64,000 nucleotides of DNA from Manihot esculenta (GCF_001659605.2 NC_035168.2:4334058-4398057), one strand, 5' to 3'; positions 1 through 12,648 are shown, counted from the stretch's first letter. The notes: a model not told the origin generated them from the letters alone. Numbers and translations are program-made.

Positions 1-1735
1 TTATTTTTTAAAATTTAATTAAAAATATTAAATAATTTATAAATTAAAAATAGAGAATATAATATTTTCTTGTTAAAATTATGTTAATTTATTAATGTAA
101 AATTACTTTAAACTTAATTAAAAAGATTGAAATTAATTTCCTTAGCCTAAAAGTTTAAACTGAGCTTATTTGTACATTAGAAAAGAGTTCTGAGTATATT
201 TGGATCTTTTGCCGTAACTTTACCATTCCATAGAAAGGTTAGAGACATAGTAAAAGTTAAAATATAAATAATTAGTGATAAATCAGACAATTTCTATTTT
301 TTTTCACAAAATGTGATTAATTAATTTGTATTTAAATATTATTATAATTTTTATAAATGTAAGTGTTTATTAATAGATTTTAATTTTATTTTAAGTATTT
401 AATGCGTTAATAATAAATAATATAAATATATAAATATGTATTTCGTTAATATATATATATATAGGATAAGGGGCAGAAGTTCACTTTCCTAATTAAAATA
501 GAAAAAAAATTACAACTTTATTTTCTTGCTTTCAATAATTTTGATCTTGAAATAATTTAAAGAAAAAAATACTATTTAGCTTTTATAATATAAAAAAATT
601 TACTAATTAGTCATTAAATTTTAAAAAATATATTTAAATATTTTTAACATTTTAAAAAGTCTATTAATAAATTTTTTCATTAATTTTACACTTAAATATT
701 ATATCTACTATAATTTTTTATGTTTAAAACACTAAAAAAATTTAATTAATAAAAATTATTTTTAGTTAAAAAAATTATTTTAAAGAAAATAATTTTTTTA
801 TTTTTTTATCATTTTTATATTTTAAAATTATTATTAAAACTTCTATATATAAATTTATTAATATATCCTTTTTTAAATTAAATTAAATAATAAAAAATAA
901 ATTATTTTATTAAAAAATATTTTTCATAAAAAATATTTTTTAAATATAAATTATTTTTATTTACAAGTTTTATTTTTTCTAATAATGTGTCAAGTAGGCC
1001 ATACATTTATCTGGCCAAGCTCTTAATTTGAAAGGTAAACTACTTTTAAGCATAGAAATTAATATGTATAAAATTTAAAATAATAAATTTAATGATATAA
1101 AATATTAAGATTAATTTAAAATAATTGGAAAATTCGATAACATAGAATAATTCAAAATAAAATAATGTTTATTTAAAAAATATAATTGAAAAAGTCTATT
1201 AATCCTAAAAATCTCAATTTTACAAATTTTTATATTTATAATCTAAAATTTTAATTTTAATAAAAAAAATTTAACTTTTAAATTTATTATAATTATAATA
1301 ATTTTTTAAATTAATTTTTGACTAAATTTAAATTAACTCACATAATACACCATATATTATATTTTTACTATATAAGTAACTTGAGTAATTTAAATTAAAT
1401 TTTAGTTAAAATATTAAATCTCTAATTACTTAAAATTTTTAATTAAAATTATTATTTTAATATTTTAATTATATAATTTAAAATTTTCATATAGTTAAAA
1501 GTTTAAATTTTTAATTAATATTTAATTTCAATAATTAAATTATTTTTATAATAAAAATAATAACTGTTAGTTAATTTAAATTTGATTAAAATTAATTTAA
1601 AATTTATTATAATTATAATAAATTTAAAAAGTAAAATATTTTAATTTAAAATTAAAAATTTAAATTATAAATAAAAAAAATTATAAAATTATTGTGCTTT
1701 TGACTTAATAGACCTAATTGAAATGATGAATAAAT
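1..1735. other. AT-rich intergenic DNA, no gene seen
   Basis: Very AT-rich sequence without an open frame of note on either strand. It holds a short TA microsatellite near 450-463 and one MITE-like fragment listed separately. No RNA gene or coding similarity could be recognised. Confidence 0.7.
565..705. repeat. MITE-like fragment (family also at 51910 and 59815)
   Basis: The order of words here (a tract ending in tactatttagc, then ttactaattagtc, aaaaaatatattt, cattttaaaaagtctattaat, cattaatttta) follows the left half of the inverted-repeat element at 51910-52304. The right half is missing or too decayed to align by eye. It is a non-coding repeat fragment; similarity was judged by eye only. 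Confidence 0.45.
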
Positions 1736-2160
1736 GAAAATGAGTAGAAAGAAAACCGGTCCGATCCGACCGGTTCCGCAACTGAAGAATCTAGGGTTGA
1801 AAAGAAGAAACAGGAAAGGAAAAGAAGAGAAGAAAGAGAATGTAATGAGAAGACAATAATTAGAGTTTTGGGAAGCAAATGTCATCCAAGAGAGAGAAAG
1901 AGTGGAGCCCACAACGTGTGAGGTGTACCAAAATGATATACATAAAAAAAAAAAAAAAAACATGCTCAAATGATTGCGAGTGTGAAGATTGTCTCCTTAA
2001 GACAGAGCAGTGTGTCCCACTCCAATTACGACTTTTCCTTTTTTTTTTTTTTTTTTTTTCCTTTCTTTTTCTACGAATGCCTCTCCTCATTACACTTTCC
2101 CCCTTCACTCACGTGATTTCCCTGCCTCCTCCCCCGTTTTTTAGAGGCTAAAAGACTAAA
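1736..2160. other. GA/CT-rich block with leader-like composition
   Basis: This block is clearly less AT-rich than its flanks. On the minus strand it reads as a CT-rich stretch containing aaccctag and ending in a GC-richer part near 1760-1785 (a ccggtccgatccgaccgg palindrome-like motif), which resembles a plant 5' leader. It also contains poly-A (1947-1960) and poly-T (2039-2059) tracts. No coding frame follows on the minus strand to the left. Frames that cross the homopolymers are low-complexity and were not called. Confidence 0.3.
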
Positions 2161-3359
2161 ATCACCTCTAAATTATATTCATTTTAAGTCTAAAATTAAT
2201 CATAAATATTTAATAAGAAATCAAAAACCTTTCATTTGCCATAGATTAAAGTGTGCACTCCGTCCTGTTTAGTCTATTTGATTTTATTTAATATTTTAAT
2301 AATAAATTAAAAATAAATTTAATATTTAAAATTTCATTGGATAGACAAAATATACTATAAGTTTGGAAAGCGAGAAAAGGAGATATTGATTTTGATATTA
2401 CTCTAATGAATTTTCAATTTCATCTAAAAAGGAGATAATGGATAATAATTTTAGAATAATTAAAAAAATAAAATATAAATAAAAATTATAAGATAAATAG
2501 ATCAATTTCATCAAAAAAAAAATTTCTTTACTGGAAATAAATAAATTTAAAATTTTCAACTAATAGATTTATCAAAATTGTGATCAAACCAGAACTATAA
2601 ATTGATTAGAATTGATGAAGCTTAATTCAAACCAAAACCAAAATAAAACTGAGATAGTGAAAACAAAAAAAAAAAAAAAAAAAAAAAAACCTTAAGAATC
2701 AATCTCAATTCCATGTTTAGGTCCAGTCTAACAATTGGCTGGCTGGCTAGGTCTACCTTAGTGTTGTATCTAATAATCTTCTCATGTAAAATAGCTATCA
2801 TTTCTTTATCTTAGTTTAATTTATTTACAGAAAATAATTTATAAACAAAAACTTTAAAGTAAATATTTCCCATAAATAATTTTTTTTTAAAAATAAATTA
2901 TTTTTCAATATTTGATTACAATATTAAAAATATTAAGAAATTTATGCATAAAAAATTTAGTGATATTAATAAATTTTTCAGAATGAAAGAAAAAAAAAAC
3001 CTCTCTTTTAAGAAAAATAAGTTTTTTTTCAAAATGGCATTTTTTTTTTTAGAAAAGTAAAAAACTTAAATCAAACAGAAATTAAAATAAAATAAAGAAT
3101 GAAAAATCAGTTCCGATTTCCTAAACCATAAAAAAAAAACCATATGTTCAGTGCAGGTCTAGCGGTTGGTTGGCTAGGTCTACCTTAGTGTTGCATCTAA
3201 TCTCAATTCAAAACATATCTTTTTATAAAAATTTTCCAATAAATAATATTTTTTAAGAAAATAAATTACATCAAAGATTGCTATCGTCACTTATGATTCT
3301 AAAATATTTATTAAATACAATTCAATCAATTTTTAAAATGTACAAACCTATTTATTAGA
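2161..3359. other. AT-rich intergenic DNA, no gene seen
   Basis: AT-rich sequence with several A/T homopolymer runs (poly-A near 2665-2690). Apart from the direct repeat listed separately, nothing coding or structured was found. Confidence 0.65.
2713..3201. repeat. Direct repeat pair of about 60 bp (2713-2774 and 3142-3201)
   Basis: Two copies share the words atgtt, ggtc, gttggctaggtctacctt and agtgttg followed by atctaat, about 430 bp apart. The copies differ at several positions, so the duplication is old. Its origin is unknown. Confidence 0.6.
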
Positions 3360-4105
3360 TTTATGACGGTAATGTTATTGCATTAAAGGATTTAGTTTCT
3401 AATTATAAATCGGATATTTTATTTTTGATTAAAATAAAAGTTTTTAGTTCTCGTATAAAATTTTTTTCATAATTTTTTACATTTTGATTGTTGCTTCTTA
3501 GTCAATAGACAAGAATTGTGATGAGACCTTTCATTAATGTGGAAGAGTCATGGGTCTATTTCGGTGGTCAGTTTTTTTTCAAATTTTATTGATTCGGTTG
3601 TTTCGGAAAGTAATACTTAATGGAGGTTTACTAGTTATTATGGGTTTCCGGAATCGCAAAGACGACGTGAGTCTTAAAATCTTATTCGAGCTTTATCTCG
3701 CAGAAGCTCTCTTCCGTGGTTTTGTTCGGGAGACTTTAATAATTTATGCTCAAGAGATGAGAAAGTAGAAAGAGTATCTTTACCAAATTATCTTATGCAG
3801 AGTTTCGACAGACACTTCAAAGCTTTCAGCGGGCTAGAGTCGTCTTCTTGCTGTTGTTGAATGTGAAGTTGTGATTAGCAGTAAAGAGCATGAGCATTTT
3901 TGTCTAATTATTTTATACAGGGTTTAATTTTGAATGATTGTAAATCTTTGTTAGACTCTAAAACTATATTTCTGTTAAATGGGTTCGTCGTAATCCTAAT
4001 TTAATCGCTCATATTTTGGCTAGAGAATCTATCTGTTTGGAATGATATCTTTTTTATTTAATGAAATTTTATTAATATAATAAGTAGTTTTGCTTTAAAA
4101 AAAAT
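3360..4105 (+). pseudogene. Decayed LINE (L1-type) fragment: endonuclease piece joined to RNase H tail
   Basis: The plus strand contains, across frame shifts and stops, the hallmarks of a plant LINE ORF2. Near 3370-3450 a frame reads IALKDLVSNYKSDILFLI, typical of the start of the apurinic-endonuclease domain. Near 3630-3770 a frame reads YYGFPESQRRRES and then LPWFCSGDFN, the GDFN motif of the same domain. From about 3985 the frame VRRNPNLIAHILARES is the C-terminal end of a LINE RNase H domain, followed by a short 3' tail and an A-rich end near 4096. The reverse transcriptase between them is deleted. This is a dead relic, unrelated in position to the LINE at 35.6-51.6 kb. Confidence 0.7.
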
Positions 4106-4397
4106 ATATATCAAATATTACATAATATCAATAAATTTTTATCGCTAATAAAATTTTTAAAATATAAAAAGTTATTTTAGAGAAAGTTATTTTTTTTTAA
4201 AATACAAATTTTCCTTTGCTAAGAAAAAGTTTTCCATTATTTAATTTTATTGAGTGTTTCAAATCTAAAAAATATTTAAAAATAAATAGAGCCGTAATTA
4301 CTATTTTATTTCATATAACGTAACTCTACATAAGTATAAACTACATAGGAGATCTAGATAAATTAGGGATAATTGGACAAATCACCGCAAGTAACTA
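4106..4397. other. AT-rich spacer
   Basis: No coding or structured feature was seen between the LINE tail and the start of the copia-like element. Confidence 0.5.
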
Positions 4398-5084
4398 TGA
4401 AATTAAGAATTTTATTTGTTATAATTTATAATTCTAATGAAATACTCTTTCTAATTAAAGAGAAAAAATAATTCTAATAGAATATTATTTCCTAATTAGA
4501 TTGAAAAATTTATTTCTCAAGGATTAAGTGAAGTAGATCTATTATTTATATATTACTCTTAAACTAGATTAGATTTCTAATTAGATTATGACTAAAACTA
4601 ACACTATAAATAGGAGTATGATTGAGAGAGTATTTGATTTTTTCCTATCGAAATGAGTGGTTTTGCCTAATTGTAGAGAAGGATTTTATCCTGATTGAAG
4701 AGATGGGCTTTTTTTGCCCATTACATAAATAAACTCTTACCCATCATAGTATATTATAGTTATAGTAAATATATTAGATTATTTCTAGTGGAGACTGAGA
4801 GAGAATAATTAATATATTTACTATGTGCATTTTATTGCAATGGGAGAGAAATTTTGACTTAAGATAGAGAAGAGTTTTACCCATGCAGTTGACACCATTT
4901 TTGGTGTATAATATAATTACGGTAAATATATTGAGTTACTCTTAAAAAAAGACGAAAAATGAATATCTTTATTAAAGATGGTGGAAGGTGGATGATCATA
5001 GATGTAGCTCTATGTTGAGAGAGTAAATCACATTAAAGTTTTGTATTGCTCTTTCATTTATTTGTGGATGATTTTCATAATAAA

Positions 5085-5099
5085 TTGGTATAAGAACTG
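5085..5099 (+). other. Putative primer-binding site (initiator Met tRNA)
   Basis: ttggtataagaactg resembles the canonical TTGGTATCAGAGC primer site found immediately after the 5' LTR of plant copia elements. It lies a few bases after the end of the first LTR. Two or three mismatches fit an old copy. Confidence 0.5.
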
Positions 5100-5607
5100 A
5101 GGTTTGTGGTGCCAAAAAGGATGGTGGTATCAAATTTAATGGCGCAAAATTAAGGTGGAGTCACGAGAGTTAGCTGAGGTACTCTTGTGATCATGGAGGC
5201 CATGAGAATTTGAAGGGTTTAAGTTCAAGCATGAAGATCTTAAGTATTTAAGCTCAAAAATGAAGATTTGAAGGATTCAAGTATAAGGATGAAGATTTGA
5301 TGATTGAAGATACAGTACGTATGGTGAGTGGATTTTAAGTCAAGGAGGAGATTGATAGATTTGTGACTTATAATCATAATTAGATACTCCTTTCTAATTT
5401 CTAATTAGAGTGAAAGTCTAATTTTGGTGGAATATTCTTTCCTAATTAGATTGAAAGATTTATTCCTCAATAGGTGGATTAAATGAGGTAGATCTCTTAT
5501 TTATGTGTTATTTTTAAATTGGCTAAGTATATTAGGACTGAAGGGTCTAATACAATAAAAAAGAGTGTGGTTGAGAGTATTTGGCTTTTTTCCATTTGGA
5601 GGAGTGG

Positions 5608-8020
5608 TGTAACGACCCGGAAACCGGACCGCTACCGGCGCTAGGATTCAGGTCGGCTTAAGGCCGCCAGAACCCGTAGCAAGCCAAACATACATCCTGT
5701 GAACCTGTTAATCCCATACATGGTCAAGAACATACATAAAAATTAAAACTTTTCTTTCATTCAAACATTTCTTTGCCAAGCCTAGCCTGTGCATGCACAA
5801 ACTTAACATAAACCTCTCATTGGAGTCCTCATCAAATACTCCAATGGGGTAACATAACATAACATAGGCTTGGATTACATAGTCATCATAAAAACATTAT
5901 ATCTCATACAAGACCATGTGTACCGGGAATACAACTGACTCTAGCCAAGCACATTATCAAACTTACATTACATTACATCTCATACTTTTACATTACCAAC
6001 AAACCATGTCCACAGCTAAACTATTACATAAACTTCTCTTACTCAGCTGACTCCTCAATCTACTCTGCACCTGCAAGACTGGGGTTAGGGGAGAGGGGGT
6101 GAGCTATAAAGCCCAATGAGCAGAAACTAAAAACATTTGCTTTAATTCCTCCATTTTTAGGTATATTATTATTCATTTTATTTTCATTATTGTTTTTATT
6201 ATTATTATTTTATTTCATCATATTATTTAACTTTTTCTTTCTTTTTCTTATTCATGCTTTCATGAAATGCAACACATCACAGCTAATCACATAAAAGGAT
6301 GGTATTGTCACCATTAGTCCTCAACATCTCCAAATGCCAGGGGCGTAGAATGGGCCTCACTGGTCTTTCTCTTACATAACATAACATTCCAAATGCCAGG
6401 GGCGTAGAATGGGCCTCACTGGTCTTTCTCTTACATAGTGCCAGGGGCGTAGAATGGGCCTCGCTGGTCTCCCATAACATATCATCATAACATAACATCA
6501 GAGGACTATGGATCACCCAACAACCATCCACATCAACATCAACTTATGCAATGCAGCATATTCGTGAATTCTAATGCAAACATCCTGAAATATTGCATGG
6601 CATAATGATGCATGGGCAATGCTTTATGATTCATTCATTTATTCATTTACTTTACTTTAAAATTTAAGGGATTGTTCCACTCACCTGGTGACTGAAGCTT
6701 TAACGACGAACTCTGAATGACTATCTCACAACCGGGGGTCTCGGTTCCTCGGGTCCGAACCTACACAGGTGGACTCAAATGAGGCACCAAACAACAAGAA
6801 CATAACTCTAAACATACCCCCAAAAACCTCCTAAAAACACCTCAAAACACTCCTAGGAAGCATGCAAGAAAAGGCTGGACAGGGCACTTTCGGCGGCACC
6901 TTCGGCGGCCGAAAGTCCTGGACAGAGACGAAACTCAGGCAGGTTCGGCGGCACCTTCGGCGGCCGAAACTCCCAGACAGAGGCGAAACTCATGCATGTT
7001 CGGCGGCACCTTCGGCGGCCGAAAGTGCCAGACAGAGACGAAAGTCTCTTTTCGGGGGCTACTTCGGCAGCCGAAAGGCCTGCCTCCCCAGCCATGTTCG
7101 GCGGCCGAAAGTGCCTTCGGCTGCCGAACCTGGTTTCTGCCAAAGGGCAGAAACTTTGGCTCCTCTATGCACATTTGCCTCCCAACTCTCAAATCATGCA
7201 TATACTTCAACCAAATCATGCATACAAGTTCCTAGGGGCCTCAAAACATCAAATACCCCAACTACAACACTTCAAGCATACTCAAACATCATACATTGTT
7301 CATCAATCACTTAAAACCTAACATTTGCTTAAAAACTCATACAACCCTATACATGCCATTCTACCCCATAAAATCACTTAAAACTTACTTAAAACACATG
7401 AGGAGCTTAAGATCGGCTCTTACCTCTTGAAGATCGAGAGGGAGACGACCTAGACTTGGAGATCCACGAAAATGAGCTCCTGAGTTCCCAAAGCTCCAAA
7501 ACTTGGTTTAAATGCTCAAAGCTTGCAATGTGAGTTTAAAACTCAAGGAAAATGGAAGAGATTTGGAGGAAGTACACAAGATTTGCAAAGGGAAGGTCGG
7601 AAGCTTGCTGTGGCCGAAAATGGAAGAAAACTCACCCATTTCGGCTAAGTCCCCTTTTTATAGGTGGCTGGCCAGGCCACGTTCGGGGGCCGAATGTGCC
7701 TCCGCATCCATGCAATGTTCGGCGGCCGAACTTGACTTTCGGCGGCCGAACCTGGACTGCCCTCACTCATGCTTTCGGGGGCCTAACGTGCCTCCAAAAC
7801 GCATGCATGTTCGGCGGCCGAACTTGACTTTCGGCGGCCGAACCTGGGTTTTCCTCCAATGCTATTTTCATGCAAAAACTCGTTTAGTTTCATACTTTAA
7901 AACCATTAAAAACATGAAAACATTTTATAAAGCATGTCTTTACCCTTCTAGAAGTTCCCGACATCCGAAATTCCACCGAACGGTAGGAATTCCGATACCG
8001 GAGTCTAGCCGGGTATTACA
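5608..8020 (-). mobile_element. Chromovirus-type solo LTR (2413 bp) with perfect 5-bp target duplication
   Basis: The segment begins tgtaacgacccgg and ends gggtattaca, an LTR with TG..CA ends in minus orientation compared with the full LTR at 43151-45275. It is flanked by identical agtgg (5603-5607 and 8021-8025). No internal coding region or second LTR is present, so this is a solo LTR left by LTR-LTR recombination. It lies inside the 3' LTR of the older copia-like element. It contains two clusters of ggcggccgaa palindromes (about 6885-7130 and 7680-7840) and a tandem array at 6330-6478. Open frames here are by-products of the repeated GC-rich words. Confidence 0.9.
6330..6478. repeat. Tandem repeat, three units of about 50-60 bp, inside the solo LTR
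   Basis: The unit carries gccaggggcgtagaatgggc and then ctc(a/g)ctggtct, and appears three times. The first two units share the longer spacer tttctcttacataacataac. The array lies next to an atgcaatgca word that is also beside the arrays in the other two LTRs of this family. Confidence 0.85.
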
Positions 8021-8545
8021 AGTGGCTTTGCCCAATCATAGAGAAACACTTTCTCCTAATGGAGGAGAGGGGTTTTTGCCCATTACAGAAAGGGTATTTT
8101 ACCCATTATAAAGAGAGCTCTCGAGGTGTATTAGAGTTATAATAAAATATATTGAGTTATTTTTAAAAGAGATTAAGAGGGAATAATCAATATTTACTAT
8201 GATCAGTTTACTATAATGAGAGAGAGGCTTTGGTTTAAGGAGGAGAAGGGTTTTACCTATGCAGTTGAAAACGCTCTTTGTAGTATATAATGTAGTTATA
8301 GTCAATATATTAAGTTATTGCGAGAGCAGATTAAGAGGGACTAACTAATATATTTACTATGAGTAGTCTACAGTGAGAGATTATTTAGGTGTAATTGGAT
8401 TGATGGCCGGTAAATGACTTGACCTTGCAATTTGATGATTTTATTAAGTATAGTGGAAGATGAATGATTATGGTTGTAGTCCTATGTTAAGAGGGTAAAC
8501 CATGCATTTTGTGTTATTCTTTCATTTATTTATGGATGATTTTCA

Positions 8546-11500
8546 TATATTTATATAAAAGCATTTGATGGTAATAGTAGTAATTTTTAATAGGTTTTAC
8601 TTTTTTTAGTATTTATGGACTAAAATTTAAGGGTAGCTCTTTTTTTTTTCTCTTCTGCTTCTTCTTTTTGGATAAAAATAAATTCATTATATTACAATAA
8701 TTCAATCATTATATATAAAGATCAATGGGCTAAACAGAACCTAATCAAACCCAGTGAGTCCAAAGGAAAGATTATAGAAAAAAGAATAATGGATCTAATC
8801 GACTGAAAAGAAGCTCTATACACCCAGAAGGATGTGCGATGCACAAATGCCTAGGCCAACACTTGATCCAAACAAACTAAGAAGACCTAATACAGCAATG
8901 CGAGCAACACCGAATATATGCATCAAAAGGCTTAAGCCAAAAGAAAAACACATCAAACATGCTCAAAGGGAACCCTCATTGAAAATCAATTATTCATGTA
9001 GATCAAAATGGATCGAAAGTTAGGAAGACATGAAGCTAGAGGTTAAGAGTGCTGTTGAGGATAAATTCTCGACAGTCTCATATTCTTGTAACTTTTAGGA
9101 AATTGAAACCATTCAAATGATATTGGTAATGTTTTTGAATTACCATCTCTTTTGAAAATCAAAATCCACCTTACAAAAAAGACCTGTATGCAAGCAACTA
9201 CAACACCATTCGAATATTAAATGAAGATCATTGCATTGATGGAGATGTTGAAATCAAAGATCTACAAGAAAAGCTCACAGTAAAGTCTAAAAGTTTATAT
9301 ATACAACGCAAAACAAAAACAAAGTATTTATGACTTATGTCCAAAGTTGAGAGAAGCCATTCTCTACTTGGAAGGAGTAGGAAAAAGATTACAAGATTAC
9401 GGGTGAAAAAAAAGACATAAACTATTTTTAAAGTTGAAAAGTTGATTTAAAGAGAGAAACTCTCAGAATAATTTTAAATTGATATGAATAAATATATAAT
9501 TGGAAAATTGGTTTAACGAAGATTAATTTGAATATTGAGATTATATGCATCTCTAATTAATCTTGTGATTTGTGGGTATAGTGTCTCATTGACTTTGTTT
9601 TTAATATTCTCCAAGTGGAAGCAAATTAACTTTCAATGGCTCAATAAAGAATTGAAATTAATATATGGCGTGGCCTTTAATGAGACGAGGAGTAGAATAA
9701 TGATTGCATGAGCCTCACCATCGCACTTTCCTTTGAATAATTGGAAAGCTAGTGAGCATTCATCCTTCTGATCACGTGCCACACAACACATTCAAAATCC
9801 TCCCTCTCAAATCACTCTCTACTTTCTGCTAATTAAAACTTAAAAAACCATGATTAGTGTTGGCTTGCCAAAGTTTTCCCCTTCGTTAACTGGCTAATAG
9901 TCACTAATTACCCATTTGTTTGGTGATTAACCATTATAGCAATAGACTTGGCAATTATGTTTTTTATTCATAAAAAATATTTTTCAGAAACACATTTTGC
10001 ATTTTTTTAGCATTTAAAACGATTAAAAAAATAATCAAAAAAAATATTTTCTAAGTTAAAAAGGAAAATTATAGTTTAAGAATTTTATTTATATCTCTAT
10101 ATATAATTATTAATTTTATTGAAGATGGTAGAAAATGAAAATCGATAATAATTTCTTTTTATAACTTTTCCTTTTGTAAAATTTGATGTGGAAGATGGGG
10201 CTGCCAAATAATGAAGTGGTTAAAGAAAATGCAATATGTGTGAAACAATAAATCCTTTAAAAAAACATAATAAATATTAATTAAAGCCTGCATGACTTCA
10301 ATAATTGCCAGGATCCCAAAAGCATTGACATATCTGATGCCATCACATCCTCTAGATGTGTTTTTATTTTATTTTATTTTTAAAAAATTATTTTAATTTC
10401 TTTTTTTAATTTTCTATCTTGTGTAAATACTCATATACCCACCCCACGCGCATGGGAATGGGACCACCGGATCACATCTTTTTTTATTATTTTATTATAA
10501 ATTCTCTTAGGATGCTCATCTCTCCCTTTTTCTCTATCTTTTTCTTCCTCACTTTTTATCATAAATTCACCAATTTTTTAATTTTTTAAATATATTTTTC
10601 AATATAAAAATACACTAATTAATTTTTTTTATAAATTATTTATTTATTTATTTATTAAATGTTGAAAAGAGCAGCAAATAATTGGTCCTGAATAAAAGTC
10701 TGGGTGGGTTAGCAGCTCGAAAAACACACAAAAAAGATGTTTGGGTTTCTCTCTGAAATAAAATTATGAAAAAAGAGATTGGTCTCTTTGTCTGCTTAAG
10801 TAAAACACAAAACATAAAATTAAATATATTTTTTTCATGGAAAGGTAGGTGGGACCATTCCAGCTCAGCTTATGGTCAAATCTCTTCCTAATCTGACTAT
10901 CTATTCTATATCTCTATCTTCCCAATGTTTTTTCTTTTCTGTTTACGCATCACGCTTAGCTCTCTTAAAAGACAGTCTTCCCCCCTATTTCCAATGGTTG
11001 CTTGCCACGTCGGACTAATTGCTGGTAAAAGTACACTGTTCTGGTTGGTGAGTCAGCGGTCTAAAGCTTCTAGTCACATTACCATTAGTCAATTTCACTT
11101 AGCTAATCTATTATTAATTAATTAATTTTGAAACTGCGAAAGTTTTGGGCTTAATTAATTATCATACAAAAACGACAGTGCTTTATTGCCCGTCCGGTAT
11201 GATTGTGTTTGGTAACAACACATTAATCATGCCTATCATAATCATTATTATTATTATGATTATCATAATTAAATAATTTTTTTTATTAATAATAATTAAT
11301 TAAAAAGTCAAATACATCAACACAATAACATGATCCCAGCCCCTTGAATTATGCGCTGCTCTCACCTTTCCACAGAGAAATCTGTGTATTTTAAAAAAAA
11401 TTAATGTGTATTGATTAAAAAATATTTAAATTTTATCAGCTTTTATATTTAAAATTTAAAATTTAAAATTAATAAAAGGCTGATTAGTATATTGTATTTA

Positions 11501-12114
11501 TTGTGCTAAATTTTCTATACTAAATAGATTAAATAGTAAATCACTATTTTTTAAAAGGAAATCACTTCTTATGTTGAATTAAATATATTTACTTGACTTA
11601 AAAATATATTTTTGATTTTTAATATAATTAGGAATACATTGAAAATTAATAAATTAATTTGAGATTAATTATTTTTTAATTATGAGAAAAAATAGTATAA
11701 TAATAATAATTGTTTCTCCACATTATTGTGGCTGTGGCCCCTCACCCTCTTGTTTGATAAGAATTAGAACTATATATAATTTGAATGATTGGTTGGTAAC
11801 AATAATCCTATCCTACTAATCATAAAGACTAATATTTTTAGTTATTTTTCTTTTATTTGAAAAAAAAATCCCACCATGAAATTTTATCAATTAAAATCAT
11901 TATATAAAAAAATTATATAAATTTTTTTTATTTAATGCTATTAACAAGAAAGTTAAAATTAAAATATTTTTTTATATTACAATTCACAAAAGGCTTTTTG
12001 GAAAAAAAATAAAAATTATGGCTATCCAAAATCTAACCAGATTTCTTCCAATGGAAGTATAGTGGACCTCATTACTATATTAGTATTATTTCTAGATTTT
12101 TTTAAAAAAAAAAA
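8546..12114. other. Intergenic DNA upstream of the HD-Zip gene
   Basis: No confident gene. The part 8680-9450 has more balanced composition and could be a decayed transposon, but no domain was recognised. Around 9690-9800, 10440-10490 and 10690-11100 there are less AT-rich blocks (for example gtgggaccattcc, tgccacgtcgg) that could be upstream regulatory sequence of the HD-Zip gene. The rest is AT-rich. Small frames (8832-9023, 10925-11125) have no recognisable content. Confidence 0.55.
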
Positions 12115-12294
12115 ATATTATATATATTATTATGAAAGGATATAATTATAGAAATATATTCGAAATCTGATTTATTATGAATTAAAATATAAATAAAAAA
12201 ATAAATATTATATATATTATTATGAAAGGATATAATTATAGAGATATATTCGAAATCTGATTTATTATGAATTAAAATATAAATAAATAAATTG
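12115..12294. repeat. Perfect-register tandem duplication, 2 x 90 bp, in the HD-Zip promoter
   Basis: Two adjacent 90-bp units carry attattatgaaaggatataa and cgaaatctgatttattatga at the same spacing. By eye they differ at very few positions (gaaatatatt versus gagatatatt), so the duplication is recent. It ends about 355 bp before the start codon of the HD-Zip gene. Confidence 0.9.
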
Positions 12295-12368
12295 GAAAAA
12301 AAAAAAGACTCAGAAAATCTGAGATTCTCTCTCTCCCGTGCGGACCGTTGTGAATATTAATATAGATT

Positions 12369-12374
12369 CACGTG
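12369..12374. promoter_or_regulatory. G-box CACGTG upstream of the HD-Zip gene
   Basis: A palindromic cacgtg core (context attcacgtgtga) lies 275 bp upstream of the start codon. It is the binding core of bHLH/PIF and bZIP factors. Several class II HD-Zip genes are known to be light or shade regulated, so a role is plausible but is inference. Confidence 0.4.
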
Positions 12375-12530
12375 TGATTGTCAAACCTGGATTTGTAATT
12401 GTAGTAGGTCAATCTTTACTTCCACAACCCAAAATTTTATTTAAATAAAAATAAAAATAAAATAAAATAAAATAAAGCAGTGTGCTTCAAGCTGGAGGAT
12501 TTTCTTTGTAATTCCGTGATCCCCACTTGA

Positions 12531-12648
12531 GATATAATAGATTGGATAGCGTTTTCCAATTTTAACTCTCTCTGCTTTCTCTTTCTCTTTGCTTCTTCTT
12601 CTTCTTGTGCTCTCTTGGATTCGTTCCTCTTCTCTTCTTCTGTATAGA
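12531..12648 (+). promoter_or_regulatory. Likely core promoter and CT-rich 5' leader of the HD-Zip gene
   Basis: An AT-rich gatataatag at 12531 could serve as a TATA-like element. It is followed by a CT-rich tract (about 12565-12640, tctctctgctttctctttc) typical of plant 5' leaders and ending at the ATG at 12649. No transcript start can be fixed from sequence alone. Confidence 0.4.

Larger units (their letters stand above)
4398..8545 (+). mobile_element. Non-autonomous copia-like LTR retrotransposon, interrupted by a solo LTR
   Basis: Two long direct repeats (about 4398-5077 and 5353-8545 after removing the nested 2.4-kb insertion) share many ordered words, for example cctaattagattgaaa, gaggtagatctcttatttat, gagattaagagggaataat and tttatggatgattttca. 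They behave as LTRs: right after the first lies ttggtataagaactg (5085-5099), close to the initiator-Met tRNA primer site of copia elements, and just before the second lies caaggaggagat (5341-5352), a typical polypurine tract. The internal part is only about 275 bp and encodes nothing, so the element must have borrowed its proteins. The LTRs differ a lot, so it is old. I could not find a convincing target-site duplication; outer ends are approximate. Confidence 0.65.

Noticed and set aside
1652..2151. Frames of 82-105 codons on both strands
   Set aside because: They depend on poly-A and poly-T runs and have no recognisable content.
6330..6478. CRISPR-like array
   Set aside because: Only three units, no spacer uniqueness, located in a plant LTR.
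6853..8111. Several overlapping frames on both strands rich in RRP, SAAE or GGRK words
   Set aside because: They are produced by repeated ggcggccgaa palindromes within a solo LTR and recur in the other LTRs.
8680..9450. Possible LINE 3' end
   Set aside because: Composition and an A-rich edge are suggestive, but no RNase H motif could be read on either strand, so it was left as unknown intergenic sequence.
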